DNA from: Paenibacillus sp. USDA918EY
GTDB taxonomy: Bacteria; Bacillota; Bacilli; Paenibacillales; Paenibacillaceae
Assembly (NCBI RefSeq): GCF_009870825.1
Contig: NZ_WTWY01000009.1
Coordinates: forward strand, 180,774-244,773
DNA: 64,000 bases
Reading direction: 5' to 3'
Part shown: positions 8,380-16,972 of the stretch, piece after piece
Layout of the letters: every line of letters starts with the position of its first letter
How positions within the stretch are numbered: position 1 is the first letter of the stretch
Position numbers and translations under genes: made by a program
The notes under the pieces: model-generated
Told to the model about the DNA's origin: nothing
Database searches by the model: none
The model's input: only the letters and a program-made list of their open reading frames with translations

Positions 8380-9465
8380 TTATTTCAGGCCGATTTGCTC
8401 CTTGGTGTAATAGCCGGTTTCCACCAGCTCCTTCTCGACGTTGGACGCGTCGACCGACACCGGAGGGAGCAAGTAAGCCGGTACGACCTTTACCCCGTTG
8501 TCGTAGGATTTGGTGTCGTTGACTTCGGCCTCTTGGCCTTTCAGGACGCTTTCCGCCATTTTGACCGCCTGCTCCGCAAGTTTCCGCGTATCCTTGAACA
8601 CCGTTTGGGTTTGCTCCCCGGCCACGATGGATTTGATGGAAGCGAGCTCCCCGTCCTGCCCGGTGATGACCGGCATCGGTTTTTTCGCGGTTCCGTACCC
8701 GACGCCTTTAAGGGAAGATATGACGCCGATGCTGATGCCGTCGTACGGAGACAGGACCGCGTCCAAATGGGCGCCCGAGTAGTTGGCGCTGAGCAGGTTA
8801 TCCATCCGCGACTGGGCGAGCGATCCGTCCCAACGCAGGGTGGCGATCTGCGCCATCGTCGTTTGCTTGCTGCGGACGACCAGCTGTCCGGAATCGATGT
8901 ACGGCTTCAGGACGGACATGGCTCCGTCGTAAAAGAAATAGGCGTTGTTATCGTCCGGCGATCCCCCGAACAGCTCGATGTTGAACGGTCCCTTGCCCTC
9001 CTTCAGCCCGAGCTTTTTCTCGATATAGGATGCCTGCAGCACGCCGACCTGGAAGTTATCGAAGGTGGCGTAATAGGACAGGTATTCGGTGTTGCGGATG
9101 AGACGGTCGTAAGCGATCACCTTGATGCCCCGGTCATGCGCTTTTTTGATGACGTCGGACAGCGTGTTTCCGTCGATCGAAGCCACGACGATGACATCGA
9201 CTCCTTTGGTGATCATGTTCTCGATTTGCGAGATTTGATTTTCGACGACGTCTTCCGCAAACTGCAGATCGGTCTTGTATCCTTTCTCCTGAAACATCCG
9301 CTCCATGTTTTGCCCGTCGGCTACCCAGCGCTCCGACGATTTGGTCGGCATGGCGAGCCCGACATAACCTTTGCTTTTGTCTCCGGCCCCCCTCTCGGCC
9401 AAATTGCAGGCCGTCAGGACCATGAGCATCGACGCGATCAGAAGTCCTGCGATTGCTTTCTTCAT
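8380..9465 (-). CDS. chvE: ChvE-like multiple-monosaccharide-binding lipoprotein
   Basis: A signal peptide ends in the lipobox LTAC (Cys20), so the protein is anchored to the outer face of the membrane. The mature part is a periplasmic-binding-protein type 1 fold with YVGLAMPTKSSERW at its start and conserved PVITGQDGE, as in ChvE/MglB-like binders of galactose, arabinose, glucose or xylose. It delivers sugar to the MmsA/MmsB-type transporter encoded immediately downstream. Its leader carries a candidate cre site, and the upstream sensor-kinase-regulator genes probably control it. Substrate identity is not resolved. Confidence 0.88.
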   Translation of the reverse strand: MKKAIAGLLIASMLMVLTACNLAERGAGDKSKGYVGLAMPTKSSERWVADGQNMERMFQEKGYKTDLQFAEDVVENQISQIENMITKGVDVIVVASIDGNTLSDVIKKAHDRGIKVIAYDRLIRNTEYLSYYATFDNFQVGVLQASYIEKKLGLKEGKGPFNIELFGGSPDDNNAYFFYDGAMSVLKPYIDSGQLVVRSKQTTMAQIATLRWDGSLAQSRMDNLLSANYSGAHLDAVLSPYDGISIGVISSLKGVGYGTAKKPMPVITGQDGELASIKSIVAGEQTQTVFKDTRKLAEQAVKMAESVLKGQEAEVNDTKSYDNGVKVVPAYLLPPVSVDASNVEKELVETGYYTKEQIGLK

Positions 9466-9496
9466 CGGTTCAATCTCCTTTCCTGGATGCTGCGCC

Positions 9497-9510
9497 CTGG
9501 AGCGCTTACA
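9497..9510 (-). promoter_or_regulatory. Candidate cre (CcpA) site in the chvE leader
   Basis: On the minus strand TGTAAGCGCTCCAG matches the first ten positions of the cre consensus TGWAARCGYTWNCW exactly, with a poor right end (11 of 14). It lies about 32 bases upstream of the chvE start, where a bound CcpA could block elongation. Confidence 0.4.
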
Positions 9511-9593
9511 CCATCCTGGGCGTCATGCCTCTCTGTACAAAAAGGATACACGCGAAGACCGGTCGGGGTCTTTTCACCGATTCGACCATTTTT

Positions 9594-9621
9594 TATAAAT
9601 TTCATACCTTTGTGCAAAAGA
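9594..9621 (-). promoter_or_regulatory. Possible chvE operon promoter
   Basis: On the minus strand TTGCAC is followed after about 16 bases by TAAAAA, downstream of the response-regulator terminator and upstream of chvE. The match is moderate. An activated promoter recognised by the neighbouring AraC-type regulator would need only a weak consensus. Confidence 0.35.
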
Positions 9622-9654
9622 ACAAGCCGTTTGGATTGAACTTGCCTTTGTTAT

Positions 9655-9708
9655 TAAAAAAGGGCACCCCCTTTTACCGTTGATGAACGGTTCAATGGGA
9701 TGCCCTTC
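9655..9708 (-). terminator. Terminator after the response-regulator gene
   Basis: On the minus strand AAGGGCA pairs with TGCCCTT, extended by CCC/GGG, and a second perfect hairpin (ACCGTT/AACGGT) sits in its loop; a T run follows. It separates the sensor/regulator genes from the chvE transporter operon. Confidence 0.8.
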
Positions 9709-9755
9709 GGCGTACCTATGATTGAGCAATGATTGCTTGGACACACGAACAGCGG

Positions 9756-10970
9756 TTACATGTCCTGGGAAGCTTCGCCTTTTCGGTAGCGGTTGGGCGA
9801 AACGCCCATCACTTTCTTGAAGGCGGTGCTGAAATAATGCTGGCTTTCGTACCCGACCTGCTCCGCGATTTCGTACATGGTCATCGGGGTCGAATTGAGA
9901 AGCTGTGCGGCCTTCCGGATCCGGGCCTGCGTCAGGAAGCCGACAAAAGAGGTTCCGAGCTCCTTTTTCAGCATTCGGCTTAAATACACCGGCGAAACCT
10001 GCAGGCTGGACGCAAACGATTCCAGCGTCAGCTCCGGTCGGCCGTACTGTTCTTGGATAAGCTGCCTTGCCCGCCGCACGAGCGGCGACAGCTGAGCTTC
10101 CTTGAACACGGCTTCCCGGCAGGCGTCATAGGCCTCCGCCACGGCTGAGGGTCCTTCCTTTACCGGCTCGAAATGAACGTGGACCGCAATTTTCAAAAAG
10201 TTTTGCACCGCCTGTTCGATTTCCGCCGCGGTTTCCACCGGCGCTTCGTCCCACAGGCAAATTCCGATCAGTCCCGTATGCTCGCGGAAAAGCAAATGGA
10301 CGGCGTGCTGAACCAATTCGGACACGATGTTCTCGATGGCGAACAATAACAGCTGCCTTTCGCCTTCCTTCATCAGCGGCTGGTTCGCGGACGTTTCAGG
10401 CCAGCGGACGACGCCGATCTGCGCCGGCAGCTTGGAAGGAAGGCCCAAAAACTCAAGCTGCTCCATCGCCTCCGATTCATCGACGAATCCTTGGACCCAT
10501 TCCCGGCAAAAACGCTCGCGCAAGACCGGAATGTTTTTTTCGATTTGCTCGGAGGCTTTTTTCAAATAACGATCGCGCACATGCAGCTCGTCGAGCTCGT
10601 CCTTGACGCTGTGCAGCACTTCCCTCAAGTGGTCCGCGTTAACCGGCTTCAGGATGTAATCCTTTACGCCGAGCCGGATCGCTTCCTGCGCATATGCGAA
10701 TTCGTCATGGCCCGTAATGATGACGAAACGGCAGGCCGGCTGCAGCTCCTTCAGTTTTTTCATCATGGCAATGCCGTCCATGATCGGCATGTTCATGTCT
10801 ACCAATACCAGATCGATCTGGATCCGCTGCGCGATTTCGAGCGCCTCTTCTCCGTCTTCGGCCTCCGCGGCGACCTCCATGCCGAGCCCCAGCCAATCGA
10901 CGGCGTCGATAATTCCTTCGCGGATAATCGGTTCATCGTCGGCAATGAGTACTTGGTACAACTTCTTCAT
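9756..10970 (-). CDS. Two-component response regulator, AraC-type (YesN family)
   Basis: The N-terminal receiver domain has the acidic pair DD at residues 11-12, the phosphoacceptor Asp58 (LVLVDMNMPIMDG) and Lys near residue 110 (YILKPV). A middle region of about 150 residues has no clear domain. The C-terminal 100 residues form an AraC-type double helix-turn-helix (SPVYLSRMLKKELG, then GYESQHYFSTAFKKVMGVSPNRYR). It is expected to activate sugar uptake genes, most simply the adjacent chvE operon, once phosphorylated by the kinase encoded just upstream. Its ATG overlaps the kinase stop codon (TGATG), which supports coupled translation. Confidence 0.9.
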   Translation of the reverse strand: MKKLYQVLIADDEPIIREGIIDAVDWLGLGMEVAAEAEDGEEALEIAQRIQIDLVLVDMNMPIMDGIAMMKKLKELQPACRFVIITGHDEFAYAQEAIRLGVKDYILKPVNADHLREVLHSVKDELDELHVRDRYLKKASEQIEKNIPVLRERFCREWVQGFVDESEAMEQLEFLGLPSKLPAQIGVVRWPETSANQPLMKEGERQLLLFAIENIVSELVQHAVHLLFREHTGLIGICLWDEAPVETAAEIEQAVQNFLKIAVHVHFEPVKEGPSAVAEAYDACREAVFKEAQLSPLVRRARQLIQEQYGRPELTLESFASSLQVSPVYLSRMLKKELGTSFVGFLTQARIRKAAQLLNSTPMTMYEIAEQVGYESQHYFSTAFKKVMGVSPNRYRKGEASQDM

Positions 10971-12889
10971 CAACTATTTCCCCCATCGTTATCGGTTGGA
11001 GACGGCACTCCGTAAAGCAACGGATGGCGGATCGTTACGTTCGTGCCGAAGCCCTCGGCGCTTTCGAGCGAAATCCCGTACTCCTCCCCGAAAGCGAGGA
11101 GGATTCGCGCCTGAACGTTCAGCATCCCGTAACTCCGGCCGGCCGGTCCTTCTTCTCCGCCGCTTGCTTCCATCGCCGCCAGCGGATCGCGCAGCTGCAT
11201 GCGCAGCGCCTTAAGCTTTTCGGGCGGCATGCCCGCACCGTCATCCGATACCGTCAAGACCAGCATATCCTGTTCAACGGATGCCGCAATCCGGATATGG
11301 CCCGGACCTCTGCGGGCCTTGATCCCGTGATAGATCGCATTTTCGACGATCGGTTGGAGAAGAATCTTCAGCACGAACAACCCTTCCGCTTCTTCGGAAA
11401 GCAGCAGCTCGCAATGAAGCCTATCGCGGTATCTCGTTTTTTGGATTTGCAGATAACTGGAAATATGCGTCCATTCATCCCGGATCGGGATGATGTCGCT
11501 GCCTTTGCTAAGACCGATCCGGAACAGCCTGGACAGCGACTCCACCATGTCGGACACGTCGTCGGCCCCTTTTTTCTTCGCCATCCAATGGATCGTGTCC
11601 AGCGTATTGTACAAAAAATGCGGTTTGATGTGCGCCTGAAGGCTTCGCAGCTCGGCCTCGCGCTTTTGCCGCTCGCGCAGCTCGTTCAGCCTGATGAGCT
11701 TGCGTATTTCCAGCAGCATGCGGTTGAAGCTGCGGCCGAGCATCCCGACCTCGTCCTGCCGATGCCTCAAGTAGCGGACCGTCAAATCCCCGGACTCGGC
11801 CTTTTGCATGAAGGACATGAGCTGACGGATCGGCCTCGCGATGGACTGGGACAGCGTATAGGACGCGGTCAGGCCGAACAGGCAGACGACGAACAAAAAG
11901 CAGATGAGATAAAAACGGATTTGACGGACCTCGTATACCGCTTCATTCGTTTCGAATACGCCGATGGTCCGCCACCCGGTAAACGATGACGTGCCGTAGA
12001 TGAACTGCAGCCGCCGTCCCCCGGCCTCCTTGACGAAAGCGCCGCTGTCCTCCCCGGGAATCCAGGCTGAAGGCACTTCGGGAACCAAAGGATCCTCCGG
12101 CGTATAAATCGGCTCGCCGCTTTTGTCCGTTACCATGAGATACCCGTTTTTCCCGAGCGTCACATTCCGCACCGCTCTCGCAACCGCCCGCAGCTTCAGG
12201 TCGATCAGCACGGCCCCCGTCACCTTTCGCGTATCGGGATCGACAAACGAACGGACGACCGAAACCAGCTCGTCATTCGCATAATGGACATGGGTCGTTA
12301 CATTCCGTTGCTGCGGATGGCCGAGCACCGTAAACAAACCTTCGTGTTTGGCGGCTTCCAGGTACCAGCTATCCCGGGTTAGATTGTCCGGCGACCGCGC
12401 ATACATTTCGTTGCTGACATAGTCCCCGCTGCCGTTCACGACCAGGATGGCCGCAATTTCCGGATAAAGCGTCGTAAAGCCCTGCAAATACTGCTTGATG
12501 GCGTACAATTCGGCGTTTTTATCGTCAAGCGCCGGCTGCTGCCGCCCGCCTTCGGCCATCCCGGCATTTCCCGCGGAAATGCTTCCGTCAAGGAATCGTT
12601 TGACCTTCGGATCGAATCCGATCAGATAGGTGATGTTTTGCAGGTTTTCCATGTCGTTGTCGAGCGTCTGGTTGACCTTGCCGATCAACTGGATCGTACC
12701 TTCCGTCACCTGCTTGTCCACGATGCGGTTTACCGTGAAATTCACCAGTATCCCGAGCGCGATCGACGGAAGGATGCCAACCATCAGAAACAGCACGCTA
12801 AGCTTATACCGAAGCGGCAAATCGCTGAACCGGCTCCACTGCATCCACTTGTCGCGCCATGTTGTCCGTTTATTTCGCATAATAATCAT
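10970..12889 (-). CDS. Sensor histidine kinase, YesM/LytS type
   Basis: Topology: a membrane segment near residues 32-52, an extracellular sensory domain of about 260 residues (Cache-like), a second membrane segment near 325-350, a HAMP linker, the His_kinase motif with phosphoacceptor in HIKPHFLYNTLD, and a HATPase domain with ENAIYHG and DDGAGMP. It would autophosphorylate and pass phosphate to the YesN-type regulator. The gene overlaps the upstream binding-protein gene by 20 bases, suggesting the kinase reads sugar occupancy through that membrane-anchored protein. Confidence 0.9.
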   Translation of the reverse strand: MIIMRNKRTTWRDKWMQWSRFSDLPLRYKLSVLFLMVGILPSIALGILVNFTVNRIVDKQVTEGTIQLIGKVNQTLDNDMENLQNITYLIGFDPKVKRFLDGSISAGNAGMAEGGRQQPALDDKNAELYAIKQYLQGFTTLYPEIAAILVVNGSGDYVSNEMYARSPDNLTRDSWYLEAAKHEGLFTVLGHPQQRNVTTHVHYANDELVSVVRSFVDPDTRKVTGAVLIDLKLRAVARAVRNVTLGKNGYLMVTDKSGEPIYTPEDPLVPEVPSAWIPGEDSGAFVKEAGGRRLQFIYGTSSFTGWRTIGVFETNEAVYEVRQIRFYLICFLFVVCLFGLTASYTLSQSIARPIRQLMSFMQKAESGDLTVRYLRHRQDEVGMLGRSFNRMLLEIRKLIRLNELRERQKREAELRSLQAHIKPHFLYNTLDTIHWMAKKKGADDVSDMVESLSRLFRIGLSKGSDIIPIRDEWTHISSYLQIQKTRYRDRLHCELLLSEEAEGLFVLKILLQPIVENAIYHGIKARRGPGHIRIAASVEQDMLVLTVSDDGAGMPPEKLKALRMQLRDPLAAMEASGGEEGPAGRSYGMLNVQARILLAFGEEYGISLESAEGFGTNVTIRHPLLYGVPSPTDNDGGNS

Positions 12890-13880
12890 TCACATTCTCC
12901 CGGGTTACGACCGTAACCCCTGTATCTACCCGCGGCGGCAAGGGCGAAACGTCGTTGCCGAGCGTCGGGGCGGGCACCGTAAGACCGTGATGGAGGTGAA
13001 ACAGATACTGCAGGGACCAGTAACCCATGTTCCAAGTGCCCTGGGCGATCGTCGCCGAAATCGTCCCGTCCGAAATCCGGTCCAAGGTGGCCTTATTCGT
13101 ATCGAATCCGATGATTTTGACCTTGCCGGTTTTGTTCGCCGCGATGACCGCATCCGCCGCCCCGGCCCCCCCGCTCGCTTCCGTGGCGAAAATGCCCTTT
13201 AATTCCGGATGTTTCTTTATCATTTCCGCTGCCGCGTTTTTGGCGATCATCGTGTCCCCTTTTCCTTCCCTGACGTCCACGACCGACATCGCGGGATATT
13301 TGGCGGCGATGGCATCGCGGAATCCCGACATCCGGTCGTCATGGTTTTGCTGGCCGGGCTGGGTAATGATTCCTACCTGGCCTTCGCGTCCAAGGATCCG
13401 CGCCATTTCATCGGCAGCCGTCGCACCCGCTTCGTAATTGTTCGTGGCGAGAAAAGAGTACGCCTTGCTGTTTGGGGCGTCGGCATCGAACAAAACGACG
13501 GGGATCCCCGCGTCCACCGCCTTGTTGATCGTCGAGGTCAGCGCCTTGGAATCGATGGCCGACAAGGCGATGCCCGCCGGTTTTTTGGCGATGACCTGCT
13601 CCAGCACGGTGATCTGTTCCTTCGCGTCATACTGGGTGGATCCGCGGTAATCGACGGAAACGCCCAGCGCGTCTCCCCCGTCCTCGAACCCTTTAAGGAT
13701 GTTTTTCCAATATTCCATCCCGGATTGAAAGGTGACCATAACGTAGTTTTCACCGATGCTGCCGTGCAGGCCGCCGTCCTGCCAACCGGTGCTGCGGCGT
13801 TGGTCTTCAAGTCTGTACATCACCACGTATCCGACAAAAGCAACGATCAGCAAAAGATAAACCATCATCAATTTCTTCAT
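12870..13880 (-). CDS. Membrane-anchored sugar-binding sensor protein (XylFII-like)
   Basis: A type 1 periplasmic-binding-protein fold follows an N-terminal membrane helix (residues about 4-22). No lipobox cysteine is present, so the protein is probably held by an uncleaved helix, unlike the ChvE lipoprotein of the same locus. Sugar-binding signatures include LFDADAPNS and GFDTNKATLDRISDG. It heads an operon with a LytS/YesM kinase and a YesN regulator, the same order as the XylFII-LytS xylose-sensing systems of clostridia. I infer that it presents bound sugar to the kinase and is not a transport component. Confidence 0.8.
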   Translation of the reverse strand: MKKLMMVYLLLIVAFVGYVVMYRLEDQRRSTGWQDGGLHGSIGENYVMVTFQSGMEYWKNILKGFEDGGDALGVSVDYRGSTQYDAKEQITVLEQVIAKKPAGIALSAIDSKALTSTINKAVDAGIPVVLFDADAPNSKAYSFLATNNYEAGATAADEMARILGREGQVGIITQPGQQNHDDRMSGFRDAIAAKYPAMSVVDVREGKGDTMIAKNAAAEMIKKHPELKGIFATEASGGAGAADAVIAANKTGKVKIIGFDTNKATLDRISDGTISATIAQGTWNMGYWSLQYLFHLHHGLTVPAPTLGNDVSPLPPRVDTGVTVVTRENVNDYYAK

Positions 13881-13927
13881 GTCAGAAGTCCCCCGTTTGC
13901 TTCCCTTTCATCTGTGGAATCGGTTAC

Positions 13928-13933
13928 ATTATA
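13928..13933 (-). promoter_or_regulatory. Extended -10 promoter of the sugar-sensing operon
   Basis: On the minus strand TATAAT is preceded by TGT, forming an extended -10 about 45 bases upstream of the binding-protein start; no good -35 is present at 17 bases. Confidence 0.55.
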
Positions 13934-14038
13934 ACAAGTGTACTATACTGCAAGGCGCAGGGATGTTCAACAATGGTTGGAAAAACGTTCGCTTTAAAGC
14001 GGCATTCAGGGCGGAAAAACCATGTTTGGCTTAACGCG

Positions 14039-14074
14039 CAAAAACCCTGCCGCAACATGCGCAGGCAGGGTTTC
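14039..14074 (-). terminator. Terminator after the cupin gene
   Basis: On the minus strand ACCCTGCC pairs with GGCAGGGT around a 12-base loop, followed by TTTTTG. It is the first clear terminator after thiE, so it may end the thi transcript as well as the cupin gene. Confidence 0.7.
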
Positions 14075-14096
14075 GTTAAACAGAGGTTGGTTAATT

Positions 14097-14549
14097 TTAA
14101 TCAATCATCGTAAAATCGTCGAAATGAAAGCCGGGAGATACGACACAGGAAACGAGGACCGGTTCGTTGCCCAGCGGACGCGCTTCCTGCCATACGTTCG
14201 CCGGTACCAAAGCTTGGGGAACTTGTCCCTTTTCCATGTCCATGCCAAGCACGATTTCCTTCCGCTCTCCGGGATTTTCCCCGTCGCCGCCGAGGACGAG
14301 CTGCAGGGGGCTGCCGGCATGCCACAGCCACAATTCATCCGAGTATACGCGATGCCATTTCGAAAATTCGTTCGGGTGCAGAAGGAAATAGATGGATGTC
14401 GCCGCTGGGCGCGAACCCGAATATTTGGCGTCAAGCACGTCTTTCGGAATTTCGAATGAGGACTTCCAAAGCTCCTTATACCAACCGCCCTCGGGATGGG
14501 GCTGCAGGTCCAAGGTTTTTACCAAAGGGGACAACATTGCTTCAGTCAT
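14097..14549 (-). CDS. DUF985-type cupin protein
   Basis: The 150 residues form a compact cupin related to the DUF985/YML079 family. The signature starts with HPEGGWYKE near residue 18, then TSIYFLLHPNEFSKWHRV, DELWLWHAG and the second cupin motif around VSPGFHFDDF. Members bind small ligands or metals in a beta barrel; no reaction is firmly established. The ATG at 14549 has AGAAGG upstream and is preferred over an upstream in-frame start. The gene begins 76 bases after thiE with no terminator between, so it may be co-transcribed with the TPP-controlled thiamine genes, but I see nothing that ties it to thiamine chemistry. Confidence 0.75.
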   Translation of the reverse strand: MTEAMLSPLVKTLDLQPHPEGGWYKELWKSSFEIPKDVLDAKYSGSRPAATSIYFLLHPNEFSKWHRVYSDELWLWHAGSPLQLVLGGDGENPGERKEIVLGMDMEKGQVPQALVPANVWQEARPLGNEPVLVSCVVSPGFHFDDFTMID

Positions 14550-14625
14550 GTTCTGCCTTCTTTCCGTGTCAGAATTGCACATCATGGGGCAAATAATGAA
14601 CCCCGTCTGTGAGGGAATCCGCCCT

Positions 14626-15333
14626 TTACTTTAACAAATGGGGCGGCGGATTGTAAACAAGCGGATTTCGTTTGCTTAAAACGCCGGTCAACGCGCGGGA
14701 CAGCTCCATGGCGGCATGACAGGCATCGGGGGTGTGGGTGATCGCCGAGATGACCGCAACGCCGTCCGCTCCGGCCTGGATTACCTCGTGTACGCGATCG
14801 GCGGTAATGCCGCCGATGCCCACGATCGGCATAGCCGCATGCATCCCCCGGATATTCCGCAGCGCTGCCGTGCCTTGAACCGGGCGGGCATCCTCCTTGG
14901 AAACCGTCGGAAAAACCGGGCCGACCCCGAAATAATCGGCATGCCGTTCCGCTCCTAGCCTCGCTTCCTCGGGAGAATGGACGGACAAGCCCAAAATCCG
15001 GTTCCCGATTCGCTTCCTGACCTGCTCCGCCGGCTCGTCCTCTTGTCCGATATGCACGCCGTCCGCATCCAAAGCGAGCGCCAGGTCGACGTCGTCATTG
15101 ACGATCAGCGGAACGCCGTGCTTCCGGCAGACGGCCAGAATGCGCCCGGCCAGCTCCCGCTTGGCGGCTCCTTCAAGCGCATTCCGGCCTTTTTCGCGAA
15201 ATTGCACCATCGTGACGCCCCCGCGGATCGCTTCCTCCACGACCTCCGCCGCGTCTTTCCTGCAGTTGGCGCTGCCGATCACGAGATAAAGCTTCAGCCA
15301 TGCTTTCAAATCGGCGGCTTCGACCGGTTTCAA
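14626..15333 (-). CDS. thiE: Thiamine-phosphate synthase
   Basis: ThiE joins HMP-PP and thiazole phosphate to give thiamine phosphate. The TIM-barrel signatures are all present: VQFREKG, LIVNDDVDLALALDADGVHIGQED, LGLSVHSPEEA, YFGVGPVFPTVSKED and VGIGGI. I choose a TTG start at 15333: AAAGGAG lies 8 bases upstream, and the TTG overlaps the thiD stop (TTGA), a coupling also seen elsewhere in this operon. An ATG 33 bases earlier lacks such a site. The gene ends the thi biosynthetic part of the tenA-thiM-thiD-thiE operon. Confidence 0.93.
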   Translation of the reverse strand: MKPVEAADLKAWLKLYLVIGSANCRKDAAEVVEEAIRGGVTMVQFREKGRNALEGAAKRELAGRILAVCRKHGVPLIVNDDVDLALALDADGVHIGQEDEPAEQVRKRIGNRILGLSVHSPEEARLGAERHADYFGVGPVFPTVSKEDARPVQGTAALRNIRGMHAAMPIVGIGGITADRVHEVIQAGADGVAVISAITHTPDACHAAMELSRALTGVLSKRNPLVYNPPPHLLK

Positions 15334-16142
15334 CGGACACGCTCCTTTCTGCGGCCGTACGCCCAATGATTGGTCGGGCCGTGGCCTCCGCCGATGCCGG
15401 GCGCATCCTCGATCGCCGCCTGGATATATTCGCGGGCGGTCAAAACAGCCGCGTGCGGAGACGCCCCTTTCGCCAACCCGGCCGCGATGGCGGCGGAAAA
15501 CGTGCAGCCCGTTCCGTGCGTATGGTTTGTCGTAATTCTGGGCTTGGCGATTTCCGTAAACGACTCCCCGTCATACAGCAGATCGACCGCTTCGTTTGAA
15601 ACCGGATCGTGTCCACCCTTAATGACGACCATCCGGGGGCCGAACCCGGCGATTTTCAGCGCCGCCCGGCGGCGTTTTTCCATCGAGTCGATCCGCATGC
15701 CGGCCATCGCCTCCGCTTCCGGGATGTTCGGCGTGACAACCAGCGCCAGCGGAAGCAGCCTGCGCATCAGGGCGTCGACGGCGTCGCCCTGCAGCAGCTC
15801 CGCCCCGCCTTTCGCGATCATAACCGGATCGACGACCACCCGCCGCCAACCGAAGGCTTCGATTTTGTCTGCAACGGCCTCGATGATGTCGGCGCTAAAC
15901 AACATGCCCGTCTTGACCGCATCCGCGCCCAGATCCGACCCGACCGCTTCGATTTGCTCGGCGACGGCCGCGGCCGGCAGCGGGTAGACGCCCGAAACGC
16001 CAAACGTGTTTTGCACCGTCACCGCCGTGATGGCCGACATCCCGAAGGCGCCCAGCTCCTGAAACGTTTTGATGTCCGCTTGTATTCCCGCCCCGCCGCC
16101 GCTGTCGGAGCCGGCAATCGTCAATGCTTTGGGGACGCTCAC
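15330..16142 (-). CDS. thiD: Hydroxymethylpyrimidine/phosphomethylpyrimidine kinase
   Basis: The 270-residue ribokinase-fold enzyme phosphorylates HMP twice to HMP-PP, the pyrimidine substrate of ThiE. It starts ALTIAGSDSGGGAGIQADIKTFQELG, carries DPVMIAKGG and VIKGGHDP, and ends with the nucleotide/anion-hole motif THGTGCTFSAAIAAGLA. It overlaps thiM by four bases upstream and thiE by four bases downstream, so the whole operon is translationally coupled. Confidence 0.95.
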   Translation of the reverse strand: MSVPKALTIAGSDSGGGAGIQADIKTFQELGAFGMSAITAVTVQNTFGVSGVYPLPAAAVAEQIEAVGSDLGADAVKTGMLFSADIIEAVADKIEAFGWRRVVVDPVMIAKGGAELLQGDAVDALMRRLLPLALVVTPNIPEAEAMAGMRIDSMEKRRRAALKIAGFGPRMVVIKGGHDPVSNEAVDLLYDGESFTEIAKPRITTNHTHGTGCTFSAAIAAGLAKGASPHAAVLTAREYIQAAIEDAPGIGGGHGPTNHWAYGRRKERVR

Positions 16143-16972
16143 TGCACGAACCCCCTTCCGGCCGAAACCCGGTGCCCGCTGAGCACCTCTTCCGGAAGCG
16201 GATATTGGTCCATCTCGGACAAGGCGTCGAGAAAGGCGGCTTGAAAGCTCCCCGGACCTCGGTTTCCGGCGGCCACGTATGCCCTCGTAGCCGCCTCCCC
16301 GTAAAAAGCAAGCGCGGCCGCGCCCGCCGTCAGCAAATCCGGCTCCACGGCGGCGAAAGCCCCGATGACCGACGTCAGCAGGCAGCCCGTTCCCGTCACC
16401 CGGGTCAGCATGGGATGTCCTCCTCGGACCACGTATCCTTTCAGGCCGTCCGTAATAACGTCCTCACGGCCTGTGATCGCAACGACGCTTCCGGTCCGGC
16501 AAGCGGCCCGGACGGCCAGGTCGACCGGAGGTTCGGCTTCGGCCTCTCCCGCATCCACGCCTTTGATGACGGCCGTTTCGCCGATCAGGTTCGCCACTTC
16601 CGCCGCATTGCCGCGGACCAAGGCGACCCGGACTTCCCGCAAAATATTCAGGGCCGCGGTCGTCCGAAACGGCGTGGCGCCTGCGCCGACGGGATCGAGG
16701 ATCACCGGCACGCCGTGCAAATTCGCCGATTTGCCTGCCAGGATCGCCGCTTCGACGAGCTCCGCGCTGAGCGTGCCCAAATTCAGCACCAGCGCGTCCG
16801 CTATTTTCGCCATATCCGCGACCTCCTCACGGGCATAGGCCATGACGGGGGAAGCGCCGATGGCCAGCAAACCGTTGGCCGTAAAATTCGTGACTACCAC
16901 GTTGGTTATATTGTGCACCAGCGGCCTGCGCCGCTTAACCAGCCGGGGCAGATGCTGCAGATCCTCGATCAT
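16139..16972 (-). CDS. thiM: Hydroxyethylthiazole kinase
   Basis: ThiM phosphorylates recycled 4-methyl-5-hydroxyethylthiazole. Characteristic segments are PLVHNITNVVVTNFTANGLLAIGASPVMA, VILDPVGAGATPFR and the ATP/anion-hole motif RVTGTGCLLTSVIGAF. The ATG at 16972 is chosen because it overlaps the tenA stop in ATGA and follows AAGGGG; the open frame upstream adds 22 residues that do not resemble the family. With TenA and ThiD this gene gives the operon a salvage character. Confidence 0.95.
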   Translation of the reverse strand: MIEDLQHLPRLVKRRRPLVHNITNVVVTNFTANGLLAIGASPVMAYAREEVADMAKIADALVLNLGTLSAELVEAAILAGKSANLHGVPVILDPVGAGATPFRTTAALNILREVRVALVRGNAAEVANLIGETAVIKGVDAGEAEAEPPVDLAVRAACRTGSVVAITGREDVITDGLKGYVVRGGHPMLTRVTGTGCLLTSVIGAFAAVEPDLLTAGAAALAFYGEAATRAYVAAGNRGPGSFQAAFLDALSEMDQYPLPEEVLSGHRVSAGRGFVQ

